A stretch of 55,170 nt of DNA from an uncultured Eubacterium sp. (GTDB lineage Bacteria; Bacillota; Clostridia; Lachnospirales; Lachnospiraceae). A model generated the notes under the pieces. The model did not search any database and was not told where the DNA came from. It was given only the letters and a program-made list of their open reading frames with translations. The stretch lies in the NCBI GenBank assembly GCA_910584345.1, contig CAJTZX010000026.1, positions 1 through 55,170 of the forward strand, given 5' to 3'. The position numbers and the translations under genes are program-made. Positions 18,449 to 26,362 of the stretch are shown here, piece by piece. How positions within the stretch are numbered: position 1 is the first letter of the stretch; each line of letters starts with the position of its first letter.

Positions 18449-19816
18449 TTAGAAAGTTGCGGAGGCGGGTTCATGTCGACAGGGTTTACAGGTAACTTCG
18501 TTGGTCAGGACTTTCGATACAATCGTATGACACTGTTTACAATATTTGACGGTATAAAAAGAAACGATGCAGCTTGTGCCATTGCATTTCGAATGTCTTT
18601 TTTCCAGGCCAGTTGCATAATGGTGATGACAGTCTTTCGCAATCCGGTCAGGCATCATATGCTTTTGTGTATGTGGCAGTATGGTGTTGTCTTCCAACAT
18701 AAGATAATCATCTGTATATTGGAAAGCAAATTCATCTATTGGTATATCTGGTATGTCAGATCCGGCAGTATCTTTGTATGCAATAGAAATCCAGTCGGAT
18801 TGTGCCAGTTTTTTGTGAAAAGAGCTCCAGTTTTTCAGATGAATGGTAGGTGGTGAATAGGCGGCAGCCGGAATACTGGAAGCAACCAGCATTAGGCAAA
18901 AAAATGCTGGGGCCAGCCATCGTCTGTTTTTTATTGGTGTTTTTATTTTTATGATTCTGTTGTTTAGAAATCGTTTGTTGTACTTAAAAAAATAAATGGC
19001 CGGTTGTGCAGAACGGATGGGGATGGCTGTCATATCAATCAGCATATGCCCATATAGGTTTTGTGTTTTTGGAGGAAGGCTTTTTATCAGAGATTCGTCA
19101 CAATTTAGTTCCTGAATATTTTTTAATTCCTTCCAAAATAAAAAAATGAATGGATTATAAACATGCACCAGTACAGCAGTCATGCCAAGCAGACGTATGA
19201 AAAAATCATGTGATTTTATATGATGCAGTTCATGCAGCAAGACAATTTTTATGCCGGACTTTGGGACTGCGTGTGTCAGAACAATGACCGGACGAAAAAA
19301 TCCGCAGGTATAAGGGGAAGCCTCTGAATCCGAAAATAGGATAGAAATTTTTCTGCTAATATGTAGATTGCTGCAAAGTTCTTTCATAAGTGCATGATAC
19401 TTTGTATATGGAGTACATGTTAAATTCATTTGTTTACGAAATCGGAAATACAGGTATAACTGGTGTATCATCAAAGATGATACGAGGATCATCCATACAG
19501 CAAGCAATGCCTTGTGTGCATCAGGTATAGAGGCTATAAAAAAATGATTTCCATCCTGAACGATGGTTTGGTCCAAATAAATGGGAGTGCCATCTGCAGG
19601 CAGGTTGTCCGGTGCATTTGGTGAAGTTAACCGAAGTATCAGATGCTTAAAAAGCGGAAAAGGAATCAGGTAAAAGATTAAGCATAGCTTGAGAATACGA
19701 TACCTTAATGCAGCACAAATGGACGAATCAAATAATCTTGTCAGCACAAAATAAATAAGAAAAGGTATTGTTCCACAAGTTGTCATAGTAGTTAACAATG
19801 ATATGAGTAATGGCAT
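18449..19816 (-). CDS. BlaR1/MecR1-like M56 membrane metallopeptidase with Cys-rich tail
   Basis: The 455-residue protein has N-terminal membrane helices (about residues 1-30, 45-65 and 110-130), then the zinc protease motif HELHHIKSH near residue 200 with ELNCDESL downstream as the third-ligand region, and another helix near 305. This architecture matches M56 peptidases that cleave BlaI-type repressors. No beta-lactam-binding domain follows; instead the C-terminus has two C-x2-C pairs (KYCKQCH and TCKPC) and further Cys and His residues suggesting metal binding. AGGAGG lies six bases before the ATG at 19816. Its expected repressor gene just upstream survives only as a fragment; an intact blaI-type gene lies at 20479. 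Confidence 0.85.
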   Translation of the reverse strand: MPLLISLLTTMTTCGTIPFLIYFVLTRLFDSSICAALRYRILKLCLIFYLIPFPLFKHLILRLTSPNAPDNLPADGTPIYLDQTIVQDGNHFFIASIPDAHKALLAVWMILVSSLMIHQLYLYFRFRKQMNLTCTPYTKYHALMKELCSNLHISRKISILFSDSEASPYTCGFFRPVIVLTHAVPKSGIKIVLLHELHHIKSHDFFIRLLGMTAVLVHVYNPFIFLFWKELKNIQELNCDESLIKSLPPKTQNLYGHMLIDMTAIPIRSAQPAIYFFKYNKRFLNNRIIKIKTPIKNRRWLAPAFFCLMLVASSIPAAAYSPPTIHLKNWSSFHKKLAQSDWISIAYKDTAGSDIPDIPIDEFAFQYTDDYLMLEDNTILPHTQKHMMPDRIAKDCHHHYATGLEKRHSKCNGTSCIVSFYTVKYCKQCHTIVSKVLTNEVTCKPCRHEPASATF

Positions 19817-19832
19817 AGGTTTCCTCCTGCAT

Positions 19833-19900
19833 TTAAACAGATGAATTATTATTTGGAAGCTGTCTGTTAAGAAATTAATAGAAATGTTCAATTTCAGTTT
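19833..19900 (-). pseudogene. Remnant of the 3' end of a BlaI-type gene
   Basis: On the minus strand, just ahead of the M56 gene, the sequence encodes FLNRQLPNNNSSV-stop with an in-frame TAA a few codons before. This matches the end of the intact regulator at 20479 (FLDEQLPNDDSSI). It shows that a blaI-M56 pair once stood here and that most of its blaI was lost. Confidence 0.75.
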
Positions 19901-19959
19901 ATTATAAAGTTCGTTATAAAAATTCATCTTTTGCATTCTGTTCGTAGTACTATATTCAC

Positions 19960-19988
19960 ATATTACTAAGAAAAATGATAAATGTCAA
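19960..19988 (-). promoter_or_regulatory. Promoter for the M56 gene
   Basis: On the minus strand TTGACA (19983-19988) and TAATAT (19960-19965) are separated by 17 bases and point to the M56 gene. Confidence 0.65.
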
Positions 19989-20014
19989 TACATAAATACG
20001 AAAAATAATAGATA

Positions 20015-20058
20015 TTGACAAATAGGTAGTTCAATGTTATTCTATAAATATGTAGAAT
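20015..20058 (+). promoter_or_regulatory. Promoter with BlaI-like operator, copy 1
   Basis: TTGACA (20015-20020), 17 bases, TATTCT (20038-20043). The 20-bp imperfect palindrome ATTCTATAAATATGTAGAAT (20039-20058) covers the -10 box. The same arrangement recurs at 20976-21019, so both are probably bound by the BlaI-type regulator encoded at 20479. Confidence 0.7.
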
Positions 20059-20167
20059 GAATTCATAATAATTAATTTACACAGAACGGAAGGAAAGATT
20101 ATTAGGTATAAAAAAAGATATCTGCAGCCTTGTATTACGATTGATATTAAAATTTTGGAGTAGTGGA

Positions 20168-20350
20168 ATGATAATATTTTTCTCGATATCGTTACTGATA
20201 TTTATTTTGGCATTGATAGGAAGTGTGTGCGTGGTTAAGTTCAGAAAAAAAATAAATCCTGCCATGTTTGTAATTTCTTTTCTGCTGCTGGTGTTTTTGG
20301 CAATGGCATCGTTGGTGTTTTCTTTGTGTTTGGGATTTTTTATGAGATAA
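20168..20350 (+). CDS. 60-residue two-helix membrane protein
   Basis: The product consists almost only of two hydrophobic helices (IIFFSISLLIFILALIGSV and VISFLLLVFLAMASLVFSL) joined by a basic loop VKFRKKINP. The ATG at 20168 has GGAG seven bases upstream; the TTG at 20141 lacks one. It is the first gene behind the operator-bearing promoter at 20015, so it is likely controlled by the BlaI/M56 pair. It could be an immunity, sensor or small export protein; no family is recognised. Confidence 0.6.
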   Translation: MIIFFSISLLIFILALIGSVCVVKFRKKINPAMFVISFLLLVFLAMASLVFSLCLGFFMR

Positions 20351-20400
20351 ATTGCGTCTGATAACCAGGTTTTGGTTCAACTTAAGGAGTGTAAAGCATA

Positions 20401-20438
20401 TGGCCGGCATTATTTCCGATTGGATAGAATGCCGGCTA
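20401..20438. repeat. Hairpin repeat with GATT loop, copy 2
   Basis: TGGCCGGCATTATTTCC pairs with GGATAGAATGCCGGCTA around a GATT loop. The stem core and loop match the hairpin at 17305-17339. Its right end supplies the stop codon that ends the M56 remnant at 20436, so it may have inserted there. Confidence 0.65.
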
Positions 20439-20462
20439 TGATACTGCTGTGAGTAATGGCAT
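20436..20462 (-). pseudogene. Remnant of the 5' end of a second M56 gene
   Basis: Downstream of the intact blaI-type gene there is AGGAG followed by ATG and codons for MPLLTAVS then TAG. The ribosome site and MPLL match the start of the M56 gene at 19816. The rest of this copy is gone. Confidence 0.7.
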
Positions 20463-20478
20463 AAATTTTCTCCTGCAT

Positions 20479-20880
20479 TTAAATTGATGAATCATCATTT
20501 GGAAGCTGTTCATCAAGAAATTGATGTAGATGATCAATTTCTTCTTTGGAAAGCTTTGTTTTTTTTGTAAAAGATACAAGGAACTTCGTAACAGAATTTC
20601 CATAAGAAGTTTCAATAAATTTATTTGCCCAGATACCTGACAACTCTTCTTCCGAAACTTTTGCTTTATAAGATCGCTTATAACCTTTTCGGCTGGAAGT
20701 AAGTACATTTTTTTGAATCAATCGGCTCAGGTAAGTGTGAATGGTTGTTTGCGCCCAGTCATGCCCCTTTTGTTCGTTGCAGTAGCGGACGATTTCTGCA
20801 AAAAACAATTCTTTGTCGCTTTGCCAAAAAAGCTGCATCAATTCGTATTCGATTTCAGATAATCCATAATAAGAATTCAT
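20479..20880 (-). CDS. BlaI/MecI/CopY-family repressor
   Basis: The 133-residue protein has the winged-helix domain of this family: LSEIEYELMQLFWQ at the start and the recognition region WAQTTIHTYLSRLIQKN with KGYKRSYKAKVSEEE in the wing and linker. The C-terminal half forms the dimer domain that M56 peptidases normally cleave. It should repress promoters with TGTAGAAT-type palindromes and be inactivated by the M56 protein encoded at 18449. The start at 20880 has GAAGGGGAA about ten bases upstream. Its own promoter and a half-palindromic operator lie just upstream, so it is probably autoregulated. Confidence 0.9.
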   Translation of the reverse strand: MNSYYGLSEIEYELMQLFWQSDKELFFAEIVRYCNEQKGHDWAQTTIHTYLSRLIQKNVLTSSRKGYKRSYKAKVSEEELSGIWANKFIETSYGNSVTKFLVSFTKKTKLSKEEIDHLHQFLDEQLPNDDSSI

Positions 20881-20913
20881 ATTTTACATTCCCCTTCGTA
20901 ATATGATAATTAT

Positions 20914-20968
20914 ATTTTATAAGAAAAAATGCAAAGGGTCAATACGGATATTCTACAAAATATTAGAA
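20914..20968 (-). promoter_or_regulatory. blaI-type gene promoter and operator
   Basis: On the minus strand TTGACC (20937-20942), 17 bases, TAAAAT (20914-20919). A related palindrome ATTCTACAAAATATTAGAAA lies at 20949-20968 just upstream of the -35 box. Confidence 0.6.
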
Positions 20969-20975
20969 AGATATA

Positions 20976-21019
20976 TTGACAAGCATGTAGAGCGGTGATA
21001 TTCTATGGCTGTGTAGAAT
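20976..21019 (+). promoter_or_regulatory. Promoter with BlaI-like operator, copy 2
   Basis: TTGACA (20976-20981), 17 bases, TATTCT (20999-21004), with the palindrome ATTCTATGGCTGTGTAGAAT at 21000-21019. Layout and sequence match copy 1 at 20015. It drives the ABC remnant and the ABC genes after it. Confidence 0.72.
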
Positions 21020-21255
21020 GGAGAGGACAAAAACAAAGAATTGCTATTACGAGGGTTCTTTTAGAAAAAGCGGAGGTTATAATTTTTGATGAACCCACAT
21101 CCGGTTTGGATTATGAAAATAAAATGAGAATAAAAAACTTAATATATGATTTAGGGGAAAAGACGGTTATATTAATTACTCATGACAAAGATTTGATAGA
21201 GTCAGAAGGACATTTAAATATATTAAAAAATGGCAAAATTCAAGAAGGGCAGTAA
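21020..21255 (+). pseudogene. C-terminal fragment of an ABC transporter ATPase
   Basis: The frame encodes the end of an ABC ATPase: a damaged signature (RGQKQRIAITRVLL, normally SGGQKQRIAI), Walker B IIFDEPTSGLD and the switch histidine in LITHDKDL. Walker A and about 130 N-terminal residues are missing. The fragment begins directly behind the operator at 21019, so a deletion fused it to the promoter. No start codon lies between the -10 box and the homologous part with a proper binding site. Confidence 0.8.
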
Positions 21256-21290
21256 TGAATGGTTAAATAAATAGAAAGGTGCAGTTAAAT

Positions 21291-21941
21291 ATGGAAATTT
21301 TAAAAGCAAGCAATATTTCAAAAGTGTATCAGGAGAGTAATATGCTGCGTGTATTAAACCGGGTTAATATAACTGTCCACAAAGGAGAGTTTGTCGCAGT
21401 TTTGGGAAGAAGCGGTTCTGGTAAATCAACACTTTTAAATATACTGGCTGGATTGGATACTCCATCAGATGGGGATGTTTATGTAGATCATGTAAATATA
21501 TTTCAGTTGCCGGATAAAAAAAGAACGATGGTCAGGCGGGAAAAAATAGGATTTATCTTTCAGGCGTATGAATTGCTTCCTTCGCTGACAGCAATTGATA
21601 ATATCAAACTGCCACAACTGGCACGGGATGAAACGTATGTTTATGAGCTTTTGCATACACTGGAAATTGAAAAGTATGCAAAATATTATCCGGATCAGAT
21701 GTCAGGAGGGCAGCAGCAGAGAGTAGCGATTGCGAGAGCGTTGATTAACCATCCGCCAATACTTTTGGCTGATGAACCAACCGGAAACCTGGACTCTAAA
21801 ACAGAACGAATCGTGATCGATTTGCTGAAAATGCTTGTACGCAAGTATATGACAAGCATAGTTCTTGTGACACATAATGAAAATCTTGTTCAAGATGTCG
21901 ATCGTATGATACGCATGGAGGATGGTGAGATTATCAATTGA
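21291..21941 (+). CDS. ABC transporter ATP-binding protein, MacB/LolD-type
   Basis: This 216-residue ATPase is complete: Walker A GRSGSGKST, Q-loop FIFQAYELLPSLT, signature MSGGQQQRVAIARAL, Walker B ILLADEPTGNLD and the H-loop VTHN. The spacing and sequence match ATPases that work with FtsX-type permeases in antimicrobial-peptide export or resistance. The ATG at 21291 has AGAAAGGTG about nine bases before it. It overlaps the following permease frame by 20 bases. It sits behind the BlaI-like operator at 21000, so expression probably responds to the M56/BlaI system. Confidence 0.93.
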   Translation: MEILKASNISKVYQESNMLRVLNRVNITVHKGEFVAVLGRSGSGKSTLLNILAGLDTPSDGDVYVDHVNIFQLPDKKRTMVRREKIGFIFQAYELLPSLTAIDNIKLPQLARDETYVYELLHTLEIEKYAKYYPDQMSGGQQQRVAIARALINHPPILLADEPTGNLDSKTERIVIDLLKMLVRKYMTSIVLVTHNENLVQDVDRMIRMEDGEIIN

Positions 21942-23229
21942 GCTTTCCATATCCGGTATACGAAATGCTGCATGCATGCTTTTACTTGTAATAGTTCCAA
22001 GCATAGCAACAATGGCTGCTCAGTTAAAAGCGGCTGCGCCGGTAGAAATTATGCGTAATAAAAGGAAAAATTATAAAAAAATACTGATATCGATGATGAT
22101 TGTTTCTATGTTGTCGATCTTAATAAGTATCTTGGGAGTTCAAGATAATCAAAGTGATGCCGGTATTATGTATGTGAAAGATTATGTACCGGGCGATCTG
22201 CAGCTAACGGCGGGAAGTATATTTGAAAATATATTTGGAGAAAACATACCGGAAATATCAAAACAGACGATGCGTTCTGTAAAAGAAATCCCAGGTGTGG
22301 TGCAGACACAGAATTATGACATTAATTATGGAAAAGATTTATTTTTATGTCAAGAAAAATGCAAGCTGAATAAAGACGGCGGTTTTTATAGCAGCATGGA
22401 AGAAATGGAGCAGGATATTGATGGAAAGAGACAATGCTTATATACAGTTATGCTTGTGACAACGGATCATATACAGGCGATTGTCCCATCTTATCATAAA
22501 GGTGATAAAAAGGAACATGTGGCAATTATGGAAGGGGAGCTGGCGAATACATTAAATTTAAAGCCAGGAGATGTTTTTACTTTATATGATGAGACACTAA
22601 TCAAAAACGCTTCAAAAAAGGGATGCACGAGCGTTGAGGTAAAGCTATTGGATACGCAGAACATTGTGTTATCAGAAAATCATCTTGGAGGTAATTTGCT
22701 GATTGTAGACAGTGAAACGGCTAAGTTATTTTCCGGGAAATGGTTTACGCAAATCATGAATATATGGGTAGAAGAGGGAAAAGAGGCAATTGTATCAGCA
22801 AATATTAAGCGTATGGCAGAGTATGATTCACTGTCATTTCATAGTGCGAAAGAGCAGATGCAGGGGTATGTGGATTCAGATCACAGACAGAAAATGCTTC
22901 AGATATTTTTTATCGTTTTGCTTGCATGTATTGGTGTATTCACCCATTATAATACATTATACGCGAATCTTCTGAATCAGAGAAATGATTTTCTTGTTAT
23001 GCATAAAATAGGGATTCGGAAAGATGAAATGTATTTTAAGGTAATCAAAGAAGGTGCATGGCATGGAATCCTGGCGTTGACATTTGTTGTTGCGGCACAG
23101 ATTTTCCTATGTCTGCGCAGACAGATCGGATTTGGAAGCTTATTTTTGATTACAGATGCCGTAATCATTATCTCTTGCATGCTGTTTCCTGCAATTATAA
23201 TGTTTATTATTTTTCGGCGTCTGTTTTGA
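21922..23229 (+). CDS. FtsX-like ABC permease lacking its N-terminal half
   Basis: Residues 1-40 (VPSIATMAAQLKAAAPVEIMRNKRK) correspond to the end of the first FtsX domain in permeases of about 800 residues, where the P-x-E-x-x-R motif precedes the second half. Then come a membrane helix, an extracytoplasmic domain of about 230 residues, and three C-terminal helices of the second FtsX domain (from about residue 325). The N-terminal 350-400 residues are absent, and the frame opens inside the end of the ATPase gene. This is best read as a deletion derivative; a functional half-permease pairing with another protein is less likely. Confidence 0.75.
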   Translation: MVRLSIELSISGIRNAACMLLLVIVPSIATMAAQLKAAAPVEIMRNKRKNYKKILISMMIVSMLSILISILGVQDNQSDAGIMYVKDYVPGDLQLTAGSIFENIFGENIPEISKQTMRSVKEIPGVVQTQNYDINYGKDLFLCQEKCKLNKDGGFYSSMEEMEQDIDGKRQCLYTVMLVTTDHIQAIVPSYHKGDKKEHVAIMEGELANTLNLKPGDVFTLYDETLIKNASKKGCTSVEVKLLDTQNIVLSENHLGGNLLIVDSETAKLFSGKWFTQIMNIWVEEGKEAIVSANIKRMAEYDSLSFHSAKEQMQGYVDSDHRQKMLQIFFIVLLACIGVFTHYNTLYANLLNQRNDFLVMHKIGIRKDEMYFKVIKEGAWHGILALTFVVAAQIFLCLRRQIGFGSLFLITDAVIIISCMLFPAIIMFIIFRRLF

Positions 23230-23271
23230 GAACCGCGGGAATCGCAAAAATGAAAAAAGGAGATGTATCGA

Positions 23272-23553
23272 TTGGCCAAAAAAATATTGTCGGCGATTGG
23301 TTTCATTATGATACTAAGTATTAATTTCCTTGGTCTCGAATTTTTTATATATTATTTGTTTGATAAAGAAGGGCCTTACGGATATTTTCATTATCTTACC
23401 ATACCAATTATTTGCTCGATTACCCTGTTTTTCATAAAATTAATAGAAAAATTAAGATATTTTCCTGCGTATATCGTTGATATCATTGTTTTATCAGCAA
23501 TGTTTCTGAGATTGGGGGAACTGAAAATTTTACTTGTCTTAGGTTGTTTATAA
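23272..23553 (+). CDS. Small three-helix membrane protein
   Basis: The 93-residue product has hydrophobic stretches at about residues 4-27, 42-58 and 68-90 and no recognised domain. The TTG at 23272 has AAAAAAGGAG nine bases upstream; the ATG at 23263 directly abuts that site, so TTG is preferred. It follows the truncated permease by about 40 bases and ends at a strong terminator, so it is the last gene of the ABC operon. It may be an accessory subunit or an unrelated passenger. Confidence 0.6.
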   Translation: MAKKILSAIGFIMILSINFLGLEFFIYYLFDKEGPYGYFHYLTIPIICSITLFFIKLIEKLRYFPAYIVDIIVLSAMFLRLGELKILLVLGCL

Positions 23554-23556
23554 CCG

Positions 23557-23600
23557 AATAAAACCCTGCCTGCATTACTTTTTGCAGGCAGGGTTTTATT
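23557..23600. terminator. Strong bidirectional terminator
   Basis: AATAAAACCCTGCCTGCA pairs perfectly with TGCAGGCAGGGTTTTATT around an eight-base loop. The right arm overlaps the stop codon of the converging regulator gene. Confidence 0.9.
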
Positions 23601-24750
23601 CTCTTACATGTGCCAGCACCATCAAAGCCAGCTTAAATGTCATCGCATCTTCAAATTTGCGGATATCAAGTCCCAGTCGTTTTTCCAGCCGTTCGAGCCG
23701 GTATACGAGCGTATTCCGATGCAAGTACAATTGCCTGGCTGTTTCAGAAATATTCAGATTGTTTTCATAAAATATGTGGATGGTATGCTGCGTTTCCTCA
23801 TCTAAGTCATCCGGCAGATGGGTGCCAAATACTTCATATAAAAAGGTATTGCATAAATCTGTCGGGAGTTCGGCGATCAGACGGCCGATGCCGAGTCTGT
23901 CGTATGCAATGGTGTCTTGTTCTGCAAAAAAAGTACGCCGGATGTTTAGAGCGGTTAAGGCTTCATGGTATAGCCTGCCAAGCTGTGAAAAGCTGTCTGC
24001 TGTTGTACTATAGCCGATATGTGTCTGTACAAGCGCTTCGGCACGCAGCGTGTCGGCTAATGTCTGTGCAAAGCGTTTCAGGCAGCAGGAAATATATTCG
24101 GTATCCGGCAGCATCGTATTTTTTTTCTTTCGTGTAGTTTTTATTTCAGAAGTCTTGTATTCTTTTAAAATATTAGAAATATCCTTCATGAGAAGCAGGT
24201 GGTTTTCATCCAATTCACAGCAAAGATCCATTTTATGTCCTGCAAATGCATGTTCAAGCGTTTGATACGCATAAGAGTCGGCAAATCCATCCTGGCATTC
24301 GACTACGAAAGCAGCCCAGGAAGCCGCGTTCAGCTTTAGTTTTTTGATTTGACGATTTATTTCGGAAGCAGTCAGTGAGCCATTTACCAGACTGCGAATA
24401 AAGCTGGATTTTGTTACAGATTCCTCCTGAGATTCCAGCAAATGTTTTAGCTGGCAGACGGTTAGCCGGCCGATGGTAAACGAATCCGGAGCAAAATTGG
24501 AAACGAGCAGTACATAAGAGAGTGTGTCAGAGGTTATAATCTTAAAATAATGGAACGTTCCCAATGATTGGCTGTCCACATTTGAATGAATGAATTCTAA
24601 AACGCTGTTTGTTAATGATTCAGGCGTATTTGCAGAAGTATTTGAATGATTGAAATAAAAAGCGGTGCAGTTTCCATCCAGATCATATAAGATCATAGGA
24701 ATCTGTGAAATTTCTGTTACTTCTTCCAGTATTTTCTCTAATTTTTTCAT
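23596..24750 (-). CDS. PucR/CdaR-type transcriptional regulator
   Basis: The 384-residue protein ends with the PucR C-terminal helix-turn-helix: NLNISETARQLYLHRNTLVY followed by RLERLEKRLGLDIRKFEDA. The middle part (about 120-290) resembles the GGDEF-like/CdaR domain of these regulators, and the N-terminus may be a small-molecule sensor. A GGAGG site lies about six bases before the ATG. In related genomes this type of regulator lies near msmK, which follows upstream on the same strand, so a role in carbohydrate uptake control is a reasonable guess. The effector is unknown. Confidence 0.85.
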   Translation of the reverse strand: MKKLEKILEEVTEISQIPMILYDLDGNCTAFYFNHSNTSANTPESLTNSVLEFIHSNVDSQSLGTFHYFKIITSDTLSYVLLVSNFAPDSFTIGRLTVCQLKHLLESQEESVTKSSFIRSLVNGSLTASEINRQIKKLKLNAASWAAFVVECQDGFADSYAYQTLEHAFAGHKMDLCCELDENHLLLMKDISNILKEYKTSEIKTTRKKKNTMLPDTEYISCCLKRFAQTLADTLRAEALVQTHIGYSTTADSFSQLGRLYHEALTALNIRRTFFAEQDTIAYDRLGIGRLIAELPTDLCNTFLYEVFGTHLPDDLDEETQHTIHIFYENNLNISETARQLYLHRNTLVYRLERLEKRLGLDIRKFEDAMTFKLALMVLAHVRE

Positions 24751-24810
24751 ATAGAATTCCTCCGTTTCCAGAGCGTATTTGTGAATGCAAGCTAAAGGAT
24801 TGTTTGCTTT

Positions 24811-24839
24811 ATCATATCACAAATAAGAAAAGAAGCCAA
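24811..24839 (-). promoter_or_regulatory. Promoter of the PucR-type regulator
   Basis: On the minus strand TTGGCT (24834-24839), 17 bases, TATGAT (24811-24816), ahead of the start at 24750. Confidence 0.55.
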
Positions 24840-24888
24840 TACCGGGTTGGTGGTATGATGCTTCCTTTCTTAATATAAGTACTATGAT

Positions 24889-24913
24889 ATAGCTGATGTT
24901 ACAGATCAGCTAT
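24889..24913. other. Hairpin in the 24751-25184 intergenic region
   Basis: ATAGCTGAT (24889-24897) pairs perfectly with ATCAGCTAT (24905-24913), with further imperfect pairing outside. The 434-base gap also holds the regulator promoter, the msmK terminator and A+T-rich sequence without a recognisable gene. Confidence 0.5.
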
Positions 24914-25124
24914 AGTATTTTAATACAAATTGCCTGCTGAAAACAGGACTTGTGCGCAACGATAAAAATATTATGAATATAAAAGTTACTATATGGAAAT
25001 AACGTACGTACAAAATGACGATACGCTATTTCTGTCAATGATAACAAATGTTGTTGAGAACTGCAAGCAAAAATTATAAAAATAATTTGCTGTACAGTTC
25101 TGCTGTATAAAAATAATCGATGGA

Positions 25125-25163
25125 ACTACATAACAGTCCAGATAAACTGAACTGTTATGTAGT
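25125..25163 (-). terminator. Probable msmK terminator hairpin
   Basis: ACTACATAACAGT (25125-25137) pairs with ACTGTTATGTAGT (25151-25163), just behind the msmK stop. The T run on the minus strand is interrupted. Confidence 0.6.
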
Positions 25164-25184
25164 GATGCGAAATAACTGTTATGA

Positions 25185-26294
25185 TTAGTTTGTAATTGTC
25201 AGCTCTGTATCATGATCGAATACGTGAATCTTTTCAGGATTCAAAGCAAGTGTTACATGATCGCCAAGGCGTGCAGTTGTAGAAGATTCTACTTTTGCGC
25301 TCATGTTTGCACCGCCAACCTGGAAGTAAAGGATTACTTCAGAACCAAGTAATTCATATCCGGTTACGTTAGAATCGATCTTTGCAGCATAGTTGCTCAT
25401 TTCGTAATCGGAATCACCTAAATCTTCCGGACGGATACCCATAATAACGGTCTTTCCATTATATCCGCCGTCAACTAATTTTTTAGCTTTTGCAGGCGGC
25501 AGAGCAATCGAGAATTTATCAAAGTTTAATGTAACATCAGAACCACTTACTTTACAAGTAGCATTTACAAAGTTCATCTGTGGAGAACCGATAAATCCTG
25601 CTACGAATAAATTGTTTGGCTGATTATATAATTTCTGTGGAGAATCTACCTGCTGTACAACACCATCTTTTAATACAACGATTCTTGTACCAAGTGTCAT
25701 AGCTTCTGTCTGATCGTGTGTTACATAGATGATGGTAGCTTTTAATTTGTGATGAAGAGCAGAAATCTCAGTTCTCATCTGAACTCTGAGCTTTGCATCC
25801 AAGTTGGATAACGGCTCATCCATCAGGAATACTTTAGGATTACGTACAATTGCACGACCCATGGCAACACGCTGTCTCTGACCACCGGAAAGAGCCTTTG
25901 GCTTACGATCTAACAACTGCTCCAGATCAAGGATTTTAGCAGCTTCTTTTACTTTTTTATCAATTTCATCTTTTGGAACTTTTCTCATTTTCAGACCAAA
26001 AGCAATGTTATCATATACAGTCATATGCGGATACAGAGCGTAGTTCTGGAATACCATCGCAATATCTCTGTCTTTTGGCTCTACATCGTTTACACGTTTT
26101 CCATCAATAACCAGATCACCGGAAGAGATATCTTCCAAACCAGCTACCATACGAAGTGTTGTAGATTTACCACAGCCGGATGGTCCTACGAAAATAATAA
26201 ACTCCTGATCTGCGATTTCCAGATTGAAGTCCTTTACAGCTTCAAATCCGTTTGGGTATTTTTTGCAGATGTTTTTCATTGATACACTTGACAT
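25185..26294 (-). CDS. ugpC: Carbohydrate ABC transporter ATPase, MsmK/UgpC family
   Basis: The 369-residue protein has Walker A GPSGCGKST, Q-loop VFQNYALYPHMTV, signature LSGGQRQRVAMGRAI, Walker B VFLMDEPLSNLD and the H-loop VTHDQTEA, followed by the C-terminal TOBE-type regulatory domain (from about residue 240) typical of MalK/MsmK/UgpC. It should energise several oligosaccharide importers whose permeases are encoded elsewhere; none lies nearby, which is common in Firmicutes. AGGAGG stands eight bases before the ATG. Confidence 0.95.
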   Translation of the reverse strand: MSSVSMKNICKKYPNGFEAVKDFNLEIADQEFIIFVGPSGCGKSTTLRMVAGLEDISSGDLVIDGKRVNDVEPKDRDIAMVFQNYALYPHMTVYDNIAFGLKMRKVPKDEIDKKVKEAAKILDLEQLLDRKPKALSGGQRQRVAMGRAIVRNPKVFLMDEPLSNLDAKLRVQMRTEISALHHKLKATIIYVTHDQTEAMTLGTRIVVLKDGVVQQVDSPQKLYNQPNNLFVAGFIGSPQMNFVNATCKVSGSDVTLNFDKFSIALPPAKAKKLVDGGYNGKTVIMGIRPEDLGDSDYEMSNYAAKIDSNVTGYELLGSEVILYFQVGGANMSAKVESSTTARLGDHVTLALNPEKIHVFDHDTELTITN

Positions 26295-26362
26295 TATAAA
26301 ATCCTCCTATTTTGTAATAATAATTATTTATGATGTTCTTTCATTAATTTTAGGCGTTCATC

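Noticed and set aside
23596..24265. Several plus-strand frames of 60-166 codons inside the PucR-type gene
   Set aside because: All are antisense shadows of a well-supported regulator.
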